From Pyropia haitanensis (taxonomy: Eukaryota; Rhodophyta; Bangiophyceae; Bangiales; Bangiaceae): a DNA stretch of 64,000 bases. The notes below the pieces were generated by a model. That model saw only the letters and a program-made list of their open reading frames with translations, searched no databases and was not told the DNA's origin. Every line of letters begins with the position of its first letter. Positions within the stretch are counted from its first letter, which is position 1. The stretch is taken from assembly GCA_008729055.1 (NCBI GenBank), contig SDUX01000004.1:6526559-6590558 (forward strand), read 5' to 3'. Positions 11,548 to 23,697 of the stretch are shown piece after piece. Made by a program: the position numbers and the translations under genes.

Positions 11548-13959
11548 CGCCTCGTCAGCAGAGACCCCAAAGACGACGAGCCGCCGCTGTCGGTGGCGGC
11601 CCAGCTGGCGCTCCCCTCCTCGTCCCAGTCTGTATCCGACGGCGGCGGCGGCGGTCGCACCTGCTGCGGGTCCTCCTCTGGCGCCACCGGCAGCGGCGCG
11701 GTCATTGGCGGGCGGCGGTGGCGGCGGGGGGGGGCGGCAGGGGCGTGACCCCCCGCCGGCGGCGGGCGGCGCGGCCGCCCGCCCCCCCGGGCGTGGCCGT
11801 CCCTGCACGCCGCCGCGAGCGTGGCGGCGGCCACCCCCCGCGGCAGCGCGTAGTGGCGGTGCCCGCGGGCGTCGCCGGCGTTGCCGCCGCCCTTGAACGG
11901 CGTCAGCGTCAGGGTGAGGCCGCCGCGGTCAACGAGCTTGCCGAGGCTCCCGTGCAGCGCCTTGTACGGCCCGCCGCCAGTGGCTAGGCCCAGGTGCCGC
12001 GCGACGGTGCCGATGCGCGCCGCGGGGGGGGCGGGGGGGGCCGTGACCGCCGCGACGGCGCGGAGGGTGAGGCGGAGCTGGGCGGCGCCGGGGGGGGGGA
12101 GCTCCTCGTTGGTGCCGCCCGCGGGGGGAGGGGGGGGAGGGGGCCGTCGCCCCAGTCGCTGCTGTCATTGTCGGCGTCGCCGTTGGCGTCGTCGTCGCGG
12201 CCTTCGGACGGTGGCGGCGCCTTGGGCTTGACGCGGCGCGGCCTGCCGCCGCCGTCGTCGATGCGGTGGCCATTGCTGCCATTGGCCGGCGGTGGCCGGT
12301 CACCCCCGCCGCCGTCCGCGCCGGGCGGTGGCGACATTGAGCCGCCCCCGCCGACGGCGGCCGACGCCACCCGCTGCCGCCGCCGCCGCGGCGGCACCAC
12401 AACGGCCCCGCCCTCGTCATCGTCGCCGTCCGTGGTGGAGGCGCCCCCCGCGGCGGCCACCGCCCGGCGCGCGCGGCGCGCCGCGCGACGGCGCGCCTGC
12501 CGTGCCGCCGGCGCGAGGCGCGGGCGGCGCGGGCGCCCCCCCCCCCGCCCCCCCTCCCCGCCCCGGCCGCTGCCACCGTCGCTGCCGCCGCCGTCGAGCC
12601 AGGCGGGGCGGACGCTCGGCGCGTCGGCGCCGCCGCCGCCGCCGCCGACGGGCCCGGGCGCGCCGCCGCCAGCGTCGGGCAGCGCGGGTACGCGCAGGGG
12701 GCGGCGGGGGGGGGGGGTCCGGACTGGGCCGGCCGCCTGACCAACGCGGCTCCGCGCGGCGGCCGACGGCGGCGCGGGCGGCGCCGCGGCGCGCGCGGGC
12801 GGCGTCGTCCCGCCGTGGGTGGCTGGCGACGCGGGCCGACCGCGGCGGCCGCACGGCGGCGGCGGTGACGGCGGCGGCGGCGGCGGCGACCGCGACCGCG
12901 GGCGCTTGGGCTGGGCGCCGCCCGCCCCGCCGCCGCGGTCAATGAGAGGCTGCGTCGGCGGCGGCGGCGGCGGCGACGGCGACCGCGGGCGCTTGAGCTG
13001 GGAGCCGCCCGCCGCGCCGCCGCGGTCCACGGCGGGCGCGCCGTCGGCACCCCCCCGCGGCGGCCGCGGCGGCGACAGCGGCCGCGGCCGCTTCTTGGGG
13101 GGTGGCCCGTCCGCCGCCCCCCCGCCGTCCGAGGCGCGTCCGCCCGTCTGCGGCGGGGACGGCGGCGCGCCCGGCGCGGCGGCGGGCGGCGGACTGGGTG
13201 CCGGGGAGAGCGCCGCCGCGCGCCGGGCGTCGGCGGTGCCAACGGCGGCCGCGTCAATGGCCACCGCGGCGGCCAGGGACCGTGTCGCCGCGGCCGCCGC
13301 GGCGGTGTGGGCGTCGGCGGCCGCCGTGACCGCCGCGGCCGACTCGGCCCGCCGCTGTGGGGGGGGGGCGAGCGGGCGGGGCGCGCCGTGGGTGGCGCAA
13401 GGGGGTTGGGCACCGCGGGATGGCGGCGGCGGCAGCGGCGGCGGCGGCCGTGGCAGAGCAAAACGCAGGGAGAGGCAGGGTGGTAGCAAGGAAGGGAAGG
13501 GAATAGAGGAGACATGCACAGTGAGGAAAGGAGGTTGGAGGGAAAGGGGTTGGGAGGAGGGACAAGGGACGACAGCAGGAGACGTTCCGGGCACCGGGTG
13601 GAGGCGGTTAGCCACGGGGCTCAAAGCACCCCACGAGGGGGCAGAGCGGCGACATTGGGCGGGCCACGCGGCCGCGCGTCGGCGAGACAAACCAAAAGAA
13701 CAGAAGACGGGGGCAGCCACACCCACCACACCCGTGCGGGCGACAACGTACCCGCGCGAGCAACGTCAGCGTCGCGGCAAGGTCGGCGGCCCACCGCGGC
13801 GACGGCGGCGGTCGCGGCGGCGGCGACGGCGGCCGCCGCGGCTTCTCCGCCGGCCGCGTCGGTGGGGGCGGCGACCGCGGCCGCCGCGTCACCCCCCCCC
13901 CCACGTCGGCAGTGGGCGGCGGTCACCGCGGCCGCCGCCGCCCCACCGGCCGTCGCCAT
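10336..13959 (-). CDS. Unknown low-complexity protein with two possible winged-helix-like segments
   Basis: Family not recognised. Model on the minus strand: exon 1 about 13959-13752, intron 13751-13355 (GTACGT donor, CCACAG acceptor), then one long exon. The splice joins WAADLAATLTLLAR to RRAESAAAVTAAADAHTA, a helical Ala-rich stretch. Next come Pro/Ser/Arg segments with three KRPRS-like basic motifs suggestive of nuclear localisation. An acidic stretch (about 12.2 kb) precedes a compact domain at 12.1-11.83 kb (LRLTLRAVAAV, ARIGTVARHLGL, KLVDRGGLTLTLTPF, RHYALPRG) that resembles a winged helix. Then six 9-residue SGYDSDAAA repeats and a second helical domain at 10.83-10.55 kb (LQAAVWAALADG, RVWAALGALVARGDV, KQWVFRG). 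The frame must change at 12.12-12.14 kb and at G/C runs near 11.03 kb, 10.86 kb and 13.89 kb. Start and 3' end are approximate. A nuclear role is inference. Confidence 0.45.
11131..11292 (-). repeat. 27-bp coding tandem repeat, six copies
   Basis: Six consecutive 27-bp units (GCGGCCGCGTCGCTGTCGTA plus CCCCGAC or GCCCGAC) run from 11131 and a partial seventh continues to about 11300. On the minus strand each encodes the 9-mer SGYDSDAAA, one copy with Glu in place of Asp. Unit differences are single bases, so the array is young. The unit contains a NotI-type GCGGCCGC palindrome. It is in frame in the unknown gene above. Confidence 0.95.
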
Positions 13960-14107
13960 GGGGAGCGGGAGACGAGGAGCGCCCGCGGCCGCCACCAACG
14001 ACGGCGGGGGGCGGTCGCGGCCGCCGCCACGGCGGCGACGGGGACTGGCGGGCGGGCCACCCGACGCGGGGCGACGGCGACGAGGGTGGCGACGGCCGCC
14101 GCCGCGG

Positions 14108-14139
<32 letters not shown>

Positions 14140-14298
14140 GCCGCCGCCGCGCCGCCGCCGCTGCGTGGCGGCGCGGCCGTGACGGGGACCGCCCGCCGTG
14201 GCGGCGGCGGCGGCGCGGCGGCGACGGGGACCGCCAGTGGTGGCGGCGGCGCGGCGGTGGGGGCGACCGCCAGGGGCGGCGGTGGGGCGGTGGCGGCG

Positions 14299-14330
<32 letters not shown>

Positions 14331-15944
14331 TGGTGGTGTGGGTGTGGCGGCGGCGGGCGGCCGCCGGCCATGGCGGGGGGGGGGGGGGGGGTTGCACGCC
14401 CGCCGGGGGGGGGCCGCCGTCGCCGGCGGGGAGCCGACGCGGCGCCCGCGCGGCCGCCGTCGGGGGGGGGAGGTGGCGGTGGCGGTCGGCGGCGGCGGTG
14501 GCGGCGCGGCGGGGGACAGCCGACCGCAGGGGGGAGCGGAAACACAAGACGACAAAAAGGAAAAAAAAACAACACAGGCGGTTAAGGGAAGCGGCTGGGG
14601 GGGGGGAGGGGGTGCTTGAGGCGGTGGGGGGGCGGAACCAGAGGGGGCGGGGGAGGAATATAGGTAGGGCAGGAGGCGGGGGCGGGGGGTGGGGGGGGGG
14701 GGTGCGGGGGGGGACCGCGCCGCCGCGGCAACCAAGACACCCGCCGCAGCGTTGGTGGACTTGGGGGTGCCGCGCCCGGCGGGGGCGGCCGCCGTGCCAG
14801 CCGCCGGGCGGGGGCGACGCGGAGCGGCGCGCACGGGCGGCGACTCGAGCGGGCAGCGTCCGCGCGGCGGGCGGGCGCGGCGGGGCGGGACGAGCAGAGA
14901 CGGGACGGGGCGGTGCGTGCGCGCCGCGTTTGGCCAGCCGACGCCCCAAAGCCGCCAATGGCGCTTGCCGCGGGGCCACCCGCGGCGGTGTTGGGTCACT
15001 CGTTGGGAAACGCTACCCAACACGCCAACCATTCGACAGGCGCCCGCCATTCGAAAGGCGCCAAGGGAACCACCAGCTTTCATTAACACCCAACTTTTTG
15101 TTTTTCTCGACCAGTGGCGCATCTGTTTTCCGTCTGGGACGTTGTCGTCCAAGCCTGCGGTCCGCGGAGTGCGGCCCCCCCCCCCCTCCCGGCGCCCGCC
15201 CCCTCATCGGTGGTGGCGGCAGCCACCTCTCTCCGCATGCGCAGCGGCGGCGCCAGTGTATACTTCCAACCGCTCCCCCGCTGTCGTCCATGCGGCGGCG
15301 GTGCCGTCGCCACCGCCCACGGCCACGCGCCATCGGCCGAGGCGCCGTCGCTGGCGGCGGCCGCGTTTCCCACGCAGGGGGGGGCGGCGAGCACCACGGG
15401 AGATGGGGGAAGGACGTACGGGCCGCCGCGCCAACCTCGACTGGGGGGGGGGGGAGGGCGTGCCCGTACGAGGTGTGCGGCGTCGCGGCGGCCCGCGCCG
15501 CGCCACCGTCGATAGGGGCGTGGGAGTCCCCGTGGTGGGGTGCTTCTTGCCCCTGCGACGCGCGGCTGCCCATGGCCTACAGGGGGGCTGCGCGAGTGGC
15601 GGCCGCTGCTGGGGAGGGGCGCCGCGCCCGGCGGGCGCCGCCGGCCGCGCCCCGCCGCATCGCGCTGGCCAACGACGGCGGCGGCTGCCGGGTGCCGTCC
15701 ACCGGCCGGCCGCACAAACCATTTTTCCCAAGACCGGAATCGAAAAAAGTCGCGCCGCGGCACGCCGCTCGTGTCCACGCCCGCCGCGGGCCCCGCGCGT
15801 CACGCGGCCGTCGCGGCGGCCGCCCTCCACCCGCGCCCCGCCCGTCGTCGCCGCCGCGACCGCCCCCGCGTCGCGTGCCGCCGCCCCACCGCCGCCGCCG
15901 GCCGCCCCCCCCCCTGCGCGCTGTCCGTCTGTCGGCGTGGACAA
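13960..15944. other. Simple-repeat-rich intergenic region
   Basis: From about 13.96 to 14.55 kb the DNA is mostly GGC/CGG repeats interrupted by GGCGACGGC, giving Arg/Gly/Ala tracts in all frames. From 14.6 to 15.0 kb there are G homopolymers. From 15.0 to 15.1 kb there is a short lower-GC patch with the direct repeat CCATTCGA-N-AGGCGCC (about 15028 and 15049). I find no supported gene. The upstream region and promoter of the glutaredoxin gene must lie in the distal part. Confidence 0.5.
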
Positions 15945-16020
15945 ATGGCGTCCGTCCTTGCCGCCGCCCGTGCCGCCGCGGCTGCCGCCCCGCCGCGGCT
16001 GTCGCGGTCCGCCACCGTCC

Positions 16021-16060
<40 letters not shown>

Positions 16061-17050
16061 GTCGGCGCGGCGACGGCTGGCCGCCGCCGCGGCGGCGGGC
16101 CGCGCCGGGTCCTTGCTGGTGCTGCCACCACGGGCGGCGTCGTCCGTGCCGTCCTTGTCAGCGGTGGTGGCTGGGGGCGGGGGGGGGGCGGCGGCGCTGA
16201 CCCGCCGGGCGGCGGCGTCGACGTCGGCGCCGCCCGCCGAGACGCACGACGACTTTAAGCCGGTGCCCGCCGCGGATGCGCGGGAGGATGGGGATATCCG
16301 GGAGCGTATTAAGGAGGTAAGGGGGGGGGGGGGGGGGGGGGGGAGGGGGGCGGTGGTGGTGGCTGGGGCGGCCCGCTTGCCCTTGGTGTGGGTGGGGGGG
16401 GTGGCTGGAGGGATTGGTGGGGGCGGGGGGGTGTGTGGCGGAGTGGAGGTCGTTGGCGCCCGGCTCGGGGGGTGGGGGGGGGAGGGGGCGGTGGGTGGCG
16501 TGATGGCCTCGCTGCGGTTCCCTGTCCTGCTGTGCTGAGCCGACGCGTTGCGCGTGGCGGCCGCCTCGTGTGGGGATTAACAGCACGTAACCTGGTGGCC
16601 ACTCGACGCGTGTCGATGCGGCGGGCGCTCTTGCTTTTCTGCTCCCGTCCGCCCCCCCTTTTACTTCTCCTCTCCTTCTCCTTCCTTTCCCCCTCCCTTT
16701 CCCCCCTTGCGCAGGAGCTCGACGCCCACAAGGTGGTGCTCTTCATGAAGGGCCTCCCGTCGGCGCCCGCGTGCGGCTTTAGCTACAAGGCCGTCAGCCT
16801 GCTCGCCGCGGCGCGCGTCGAGTACCGGGCGCACAACGTGCTCGCCGACGACGCGCTGCGGGCGGGCGTCAAGGCCTACTCGGCGTGGCCGACCATCCCG
16901 CAGCTGTATATCGGGGGGGAGTTTATCGGGGGGAGCGACATTGTCGAGGCGATGGCCGCGTCGGGCGAGCTCCGCGACGCCCTGATCGCGGCGGGCGCGT
17001 ATGGGGAGGCGACGCCGCCGCCGCCGCCGCCGTCGGCGGCGGCGGCGTGA
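15945..17050 (+). CDS. GRX5-like: Mitochondrial monothiol glutaredoxin, CGFS type (2 exons)
   Basis: Exons 15945-16316 and 16715-17050 join in phase 0 (donor GTAAGG, acceptor GCGCAG) to give about 235 residues. The first ~100 residues are Ala/Arg-rich with few acidic residues, like a mitochondrial targeting peptide. The conserved domain starts at IRERIKE/ELDAHKVVLFMKG and carries the CGFS active site (PACGFSYKAV), the cis-Pro motif WPTIPQLYI, and GEFIGGSDIVEAMAASGEL that contacts glutathione. Known role of the family: glutathione-dependent transfer of [2Fe-2S] clusters in the mitochondrial matrix. All key residues are present. The C-terminus ends in a Pro/Ala tract. The intron starts with a G23 run, four bases after the donor GT. 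ATG at 15945 is in an ACAAATGG context. A plastid rather than mitochondrial destination is possible. Confidence 0.93.
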
Positions 17051-17726
17051 CGCGGTGGACGCGTGGGTGTGGTGGGGTTGGGCGGCGGGGGGTTGTCGGG
17101 GGGGGGAGCGGGCAGGTCGTTGGGGGTAGGGGGGGAGGGTGCGTGGGGGGCGGGGGCTGAGCCTTGGCGCCTGTCGAGAGGGCGGCGGGCGACAGCGGGG
17201 GGAGGGACCGAGGCACGAGGACGGCGAGGGGGGGGAACGGCCGCTGCGGAGGGGGCGGCGTGGTGGTCTGCGTTTGGTTTGGGGGGAGCTCCCGCCCACT
17301 CTGCGCGTCGCGCCGCGTCGGTCGCGGACGGCGGCGCCGCCACGGCCGTGTGTGCCGGCGTTTCCTTGCCAGTGTACTTGTCGTCATGCGCTTTTTTTTT
17401 TTTCTGTTTTTTGTCTTCCTCCTTTTCTTTCCCGTGCCCCCGTGCCTGCTGGCGGCCGCCGCCGCGGCGGCAGCGGTGGACGTGTGCCGCTCTCGCTCCC
17501 CGTCGCGCCGTGGACCCGCGGCGGCCCCGTTTGCTCTCGCGCGCCCCCCTCGCCCCCCGGGGCGCGTGTCCGCGGCCAACCCTTGGCCGCGTCTGGCCAT
17601 GGACGTTCCCCCCCCCCCCACCCCGCACCCCCCCGCCTTGACCCTGCCCACCCTCCCCCCGCCCGCCTCCCCCCCCGTCGTCCCCCCTCAACTCCTCGAA
17701 CCCCCCCCGCCCCCCTGACTGGCGCC
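17051..17726. other. Spacer between glutaredoxin and PAN2 3' ends
   Basis: The two genes converge here. It holds G-rich DNA (17.05-17.3 kb), then a T-rich stretch at 17391-17435 with a T12 run, then C homopolymers. Polyadenylation signals of one or both genes are expected here, but I see no canonical AATAAA. Confidence 0.5.
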
Positions 17727-18545
17727 TCACACCCCTCCCCCCTCCGCGACCAGCTGCCAGTACTCCTCGCCCAGCGGCGGGCGCTCCGGGTCCACCGTCC
17801 AGCCGTGCGCGTAGCCGTACGTGTAGAGCGTGCGGAGGACGGCCGGCACCTCCCCCCGCGCGTGCAGCGCGCGCCACACCCGGTACAGCCGCAGCGCCGT
17901 CGCGGCGTCCTCCACCGAGTCGTGCGTGTGGGCCTGGATGCCAACGCCGAGGAGCGCGGCGGCGAGGTAGCGCAGCGACAGGAGGCGCTTGCCCGGGAGC
18001 CGGAACAGCGCAACCGTGTCGACGACCTGGTGCGGCGGCACGACAAAGTTGGCGATGCGGAAGTCCTTGGCCAGGCCGTGCCCCGCGAGGACCACGCCCG
18101 CGTCGACGAGCGCGCGGAGCTTTTTGTACACCGCCTTGCGGTGGGTGACGGTGTACGGGGAGCGGCCGGGGGTGGCGTCGAGGTCGCCCTCGACGAGCCC
18201 GGAGAAGCGGGTGAGGTAGTCAAGGACGGGCTCCCGGACGGCAATGTAGTCGTCGACGAGCGGCAGGCCGACACGCGCGGCGGGCCAGCCGTCGCCGCGG
18301 AGGACCGACACGCGCGCGAGCGCGAGGCGCTCCGGCACGACCACCGTCCGCGCGCCGGTGGTGCTGATCTCCACCTCCTCCCGGCCGACGGCGACAAACT
18401 CGCAGTCGAGCGCAACGACCATGCCCCGGCCGGGCAGCGGCTCAACGCCGTCGACGCACGGGACGGCGCCATTGACGGCGGGGGAGAGCGCGTCGCGCAT
18501 CGAGATGCGGGGGGGGGCCGGCACCCCCAGGGGGGGGGTAGGGGT

Positions 18546-18578
<33 letters not shown>

Positions 18579-19624
18579 CCCCGAGGCGCGGCGACGGCGT
18601 CCGCGCCACCACCCGCGGTGTCCCCGCCCGCACCACCGCCAGGGGCCACGGCGGGGACGCTTGCCGGGCTGCCGCCCCGCGCCGCCGCCGCGTCGCCGTC
18701 GGCCGCAGCGACGGCGACGCCGCCACTGCCGCCATCGCCACCGCCGCCGTCCTCCTCACTCGTGTCTGCCGCGGCCGCACCCGCGGCCGCGCCGGCCGAC
18801 GCCGCCTCGGCAGGCGCAGCCGCCGCCGCGGCGGCGGCGGAGGCGGGCGCGGCGGCAGCGGCAGGGGTGAGCACGGGCGCGGCGGGCACGCCCGCCCCCC
18901 CCGCCCCTCCGACGCCCACGCCCGGCACGCGCGTCGCGGCGTCGCGGCGCACCCACACGAGCAGCGCCGGCAGCTTCCAGTCGGCGTGGAAGGTGGTGGC
19001 CTCGGCGGCCCCCCCCGTGCACCGCGCAATGCAAAAGTCGTTGAACACCCACCACTCGTCGGGCGCGGGGGGGGCGCCGCCCACCGCCGCCGTTGCCGCC
19101 GTCGGCGACGTGCGCGCGTAGACGACGAGGTGCGCGGCCGCCGCCGCCGATGCCGCCGCCGCCGACGCCGCGGCGGCGGCATAGGCCGACGCGGCGGCGG
19201 CGGCGGCGGCGGCACCGCCGCCCGCCGCGGCCGCCGCGTCGGGGCCGCCCGCGGCGGCAGCAGCGGCGGCAGCGGCGGCGGCGGCGGCGGCGCCACCGGT
19301 AGCCGCCGCGGTGCCAGCGGCGGCAGACGCGGTGGCGGCGGCGGCGCCCCCCCCCCCTCCCCCACCCCCGCCGCCCCCGTTGGCGCCGACGGCGGCGGCG
19401 GCACCGCCGCGACCACCGCGACCAGGTCGTACGTCGCGTCCGTGTCGCCCGTGTCCGGCGCGGTCGCCGCCGCAACGCCGACGGGCGTGCCCGCCGCCGC
19501 CGCCGCGACGGGCGTGACGGCGAGCGCGTCGGCCGCGGCGCCGCCGCTCGTGATGCGCATCGCGGTCGGCAGCCGCGGCGGCGACGCCATCGCCGCCGCC
19601 GCCGCCGCCGCGGGTGACAGCCGG

Positions 19625-19655
<31 letters not shown>

Positions 19656-20445
19656 CGGCGGGCGCCACCACCCCCGCCAGTGGCGGGGACCCACCCCCGC
19701 CGCCACCCCCGCCACCGCCGCCCGCGCCCCCCCGCCCCCCGCGGCGGCGGCCGCCGCGGCGGGCGTCCACCACCGCGCCGCCGCCGGCGACGCCGCCCCA
19801 CACCCGACGAGCAGCACGTTGGGTAGCGACAGCAGGCGGCGGCGCTGGGACATGGACTCGACCGCGTCCGACGCGGCGCAGTAGGCGCGCGTGCGGTCGG
19901 CGGAGCGGCGGAGGCTGCCGCCAAGGAGGCGCGCAAACGCGCTGCCGGGGCCCGCCACCGGGGGGGAGGAGGGGGCGGGGGGGGGGGTGGGACCGCCCCA
20001 CCGGCGGGGCCCGTCGCAGCCGCCGCCGCCGCCCCGGCCGACGCCGACGCGCCCGCCGCGGGGTCGCGGCGGGGGGAGCCGCGGGGGGATCCGGCCGGCG
20101 GGCTGGGCGCGCCCCCCGCCGGGTCCGCCCCGCCGCCGCCACTGGCGCCGCCGCCTCCGCCAGACGCAGCGGCGCCCCCCCCACCGCCGGCACCACCCCC
20201 ACCCCCACCCCCACCCCCCCCCCCAGCTTCGTACACGATCGACTGGAGGAACGTCCAGCTCGTGCGGGACCAGGGCGTGTTGGACGGGGTGAAGCGGCCC
20301 GACGCGAGCACCGACGCCCCAAACAGCGCCGAGATGACCGCCGCGGGCGGCGGCGGCGGCGGTGGCCCGGCGGGCGCCGCCGCCACCGCGGGCGACGGCG
20401 ACGGGCTGCCACTGGCGCTCCCGCCGCTACCGCTACCGCTGCCGC

Positions 20446-20487
<42 letters not shown>

Positions 20488-20603
20488 CTGCCCCGTAGCC
20501 CCCGCCGGCCACGTCCGAGCTGGCGGCGGCCGCGGCGGTCAGCCCGCCACTGCTGCTCGCGCCACCGCCGCCGCCGCCGCCGCCGCCGCTGCCGCCGCCG
20601 CCA

Positions 20604-20647
<44 letters not shown>

Positions 20648-21783
20648 GCCGCCGCCCCGCCGGCGGCCGCCGCCCCGGCCGCCGCCCCCCCCCCCCCCAC
20701 GGTGGCGACGGCGCCCTCGGAGCGCGGCCGGCCGCCGCGGCCGCGGCCGCCGCCGCCGCCGCCGCCGCCACCACCCGTCGCGCCCGCCGCCGGCGCGTCG
20801 CGCCCCCGCTCGTGCGGGCGCCCCTTTTTCGAGTGCCGCCGCCGCCCCGCCGCGGCGCGGGTGTCCCCCCGCCGACGCCGCCGCTGCTGCCGGCGCCCCC
20901 CCATTGGCGGCGGCGGCGGCGGGGGTGCCGCCGACGGGGGCACCCCCCGCCCCAGCGGCGCCTCCCCCCCCGTCCGCCCCCCCGTCGAGGACGAGCTGCT
21001 CCAGCAGGTACCGCATCAGCGCCTCGATGCGCGCGCCCGTCGGCCGCGCGGCGGGCCCGTCGAGGAGGCCCAGCGCCGCCGCGGCGGGCGTGTGGATAAA
21101 GGCCTGCATAAAGTTGCCCGCCTCGGCCGCCGCGCCGCCGCCGCCGCCGCCGGCCACGTCGGCGAGCGTGCCGGGCACGCGCGGGCGGGCGGCGGTGGGG
21201 GTGGCCCCCGCTGGGGGTGGAGGCGGGGGGGAGGGAGCCCCGCCGCCGCCCGCCGCCGCCGCCGCCGCCGCCGACGACGCGGGGGCGGCCGCGACGCGCG
21301 GGGTGGGCGACGCGTCCCCCCGGCCCCCCCCCCCCCACCTTGGAGCATATCAAACAGGAAGCCCAGCTCACACGACAGGCACACCTCCCGCCCGCACGCG
21401 TGCCGCCGCAGCACCCCCGCGATGAGCCCGTGGAGCACCCGCACCGCCGCGTTGACGTACGAGTGCGGCAGCGCGTTTTCCAGCCCGACCCACCGCCCGC
21501 CCGGGCTCGCGTTGAACAGCCGAAACGCAAAGCCCTCGGCGCCGGCCTGCGCGCGCACGTCGACGGCGACGCGCGCGGAGCGGCCGGCGGGGGTGGACAG
21601 GTCCGCCGACGTGCGGCCGACCGTGACGCGGCCGGCGGCGGCGGCACCGGTGGGGAGCGCCGCCACCGACGCGTGCGCGTGGCGGCCGGGCGACGCGCCG
21701 CCGCGGTCACCGCGGTCGCGGTCGCCGCCGGGGCCGCCCCCGCCGGGGCCACGGCGGACGGGGGAGCCGACGCCGCCGCCGCC

Positions 21784-21834
<51 letters not shown>

Positions 21835-23189
21835 GCCGCCGCCGCCGCCACCGCCGCCAATGCTGCCGCCACCAGCGCCAGTGCCGGCACCAACGCCGCC
21901 CCCCCCCCCCCCAGCAAGGCCGCCAAGGTCGGCAACACGCCCCCCAGGGAGCCTCCCCCCCCCCCCCCCTCGCGCGCACCCCCCCCCCCCCCAGCGTCTC
22001 TCGTCCCCCCCCCCCCCCCCTGCCGCCCACCGGCGGCGGCGCGTGCCCCGCGGGCGAGTTGCGGCGCCACCCCGGCGGCGCGCGCATGTGCCCGACCCCC
22101 CCCGGCCCGCCGGCAACCCCCCCGACCACCTCCGCCGCGACGCGGCGCGGGAAGCGCGCGTGCGGCGCCGCGGCGGCCGCGACGCCGGGCCACGCGCCGA
22201 CCTCGTCGGTCAGGAGGGGCGGGAAGCCCGCCGCGGTGGCCGCCGCCGCCGCCGCCGCCGCCGCGGCAGCCGCCGCGGCGGCCGGCCGAGGAGCGCCCCC
22301 GCCGCGCTTGGCCGCCGCCCCCGCCGCCGCCGGGTGGACGCCCAGGAGGCCCCGCCGGCGGGGCACCCCCCCCCCCCCCCCCCCCCCGCCAGCGTGGGCG
22401 GGTAGAGGGCGAGCGGGACGGGCACCCCCCCCCCTCCCCCCCGCCGGCGCCACCGGCGCCGGCACGTGCAGCCGCGTCGACGCGGCCGCCGCGGCGGGCG
22501 GCGGCCGCATGGAGCGGCCGACAATCTCGTCCTCCCCCCCCACCCCCCCCCCCCCGCCGCCGACGCGGGCGACCGCACCCACTGGTGCACAAAGCCGCCC
22601 GCGTCCCCCCCGACGAGCACCCCCCCCGCACACCCGCCCGCCGCGAGCGCCGTCGCCGGGTCGCCGCCCGCGTCGAGGCGGAAGCCCGTCAGCCCCTCGG
22701 CGCGGCCCACATCCCACGCGCCGACCACCCCCGACCGGGAGAGGCCCCAGAGCGTCCCGTCGGGGCCAAACGCCAGGTACGCCGCGCCGTCGGCAAAGGG
22801 CAGCGTCGCGACGCGCGCGGCGGCGGGGCCCGCGCCGCCGCCGCCGCCGCCCGCCACCACCCCGACGCCGCCGTCGCCGGCGGTGCCCGCCACGCCAGCG
22901 CCACCCCCCCCCCCCCGCCGCCCCCTACCCCCGTGGTCCCCCCCCGCCCCCCCCGCAGGTCGTACAGCGCCACGCCCGGCGCGTCGTACACCACCCCCCC
23001 CCGCACGGCGGTGCCGCCGACCGCCACCGCCCAGCCGCCCACCGCCAGGCCCGTCACGGCGCCCGCGTAGGCCGCCCACGCGCCCACCTCGGCGAGCGTG
23101 CCCGCGTCGCAGACGCTCACCCGCCCCGCGGCGGTCGCGAGGACGGGCCCGGCCACCCCCCCCCCCCCCCCGACACCACCGCCACCGCC

Positions 23190-23248
<59 letters not shown>

Positions 23249-23562
23249 TGCCGGCCCAGCCCACCCCCGTCACCGCCGCGGGTGACCGCCCCCCCCGCGG
23301 CGTCGTCCGCACCAGCCGCGCGGTGGCGGTGTCGACGAGCGCCGCGGCGGGCCCCGCGCCCGCCACCACCACGTGCGGCGTGACGGGGGAGAGCGCGGCG
23401 GCGGCCGCGCCCGCCACCGTCGGCGACGCGAGCGTCGCCGCGACGACGCCGCCGCGGCTGAGCCACGCGAGCCCGCGCGGGGAGACCGCCACGACGGCGC
23501 CCGCGGTCGGCAGCAGCGCCGCAATGTGCGACGGCGACGCCGCCGCCGACGCGGCGGCGGTG

Positions 23563-23594
<32 letters not shown>

Positions 23595-23646
23595 GGGCCC
23601 AGTGCCGCCGGGGGTCCCCGCCGCCGCCGCGGCCGCCGCCGCCGAC

Positions 23647-23697
<51 letters not shown>

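Noticed and set aside
14560..15152. Minus-strand ATG frame at 15152 extending to 13923
   Set aside because: Runs through simple repeats and competes with other frames; no domain and no splice support.
17727..18524. Separate small exonuclease gene (REX4/ISG20-like)
   Set aside because: The motif set (THDSVEDA, GHGLAKDFR, the IxxTTGARTVVVPERLALARVSVLRG-type order) and the upstream hydrolase-like and WD40 blocks show it is the C-terminus of PAN2.
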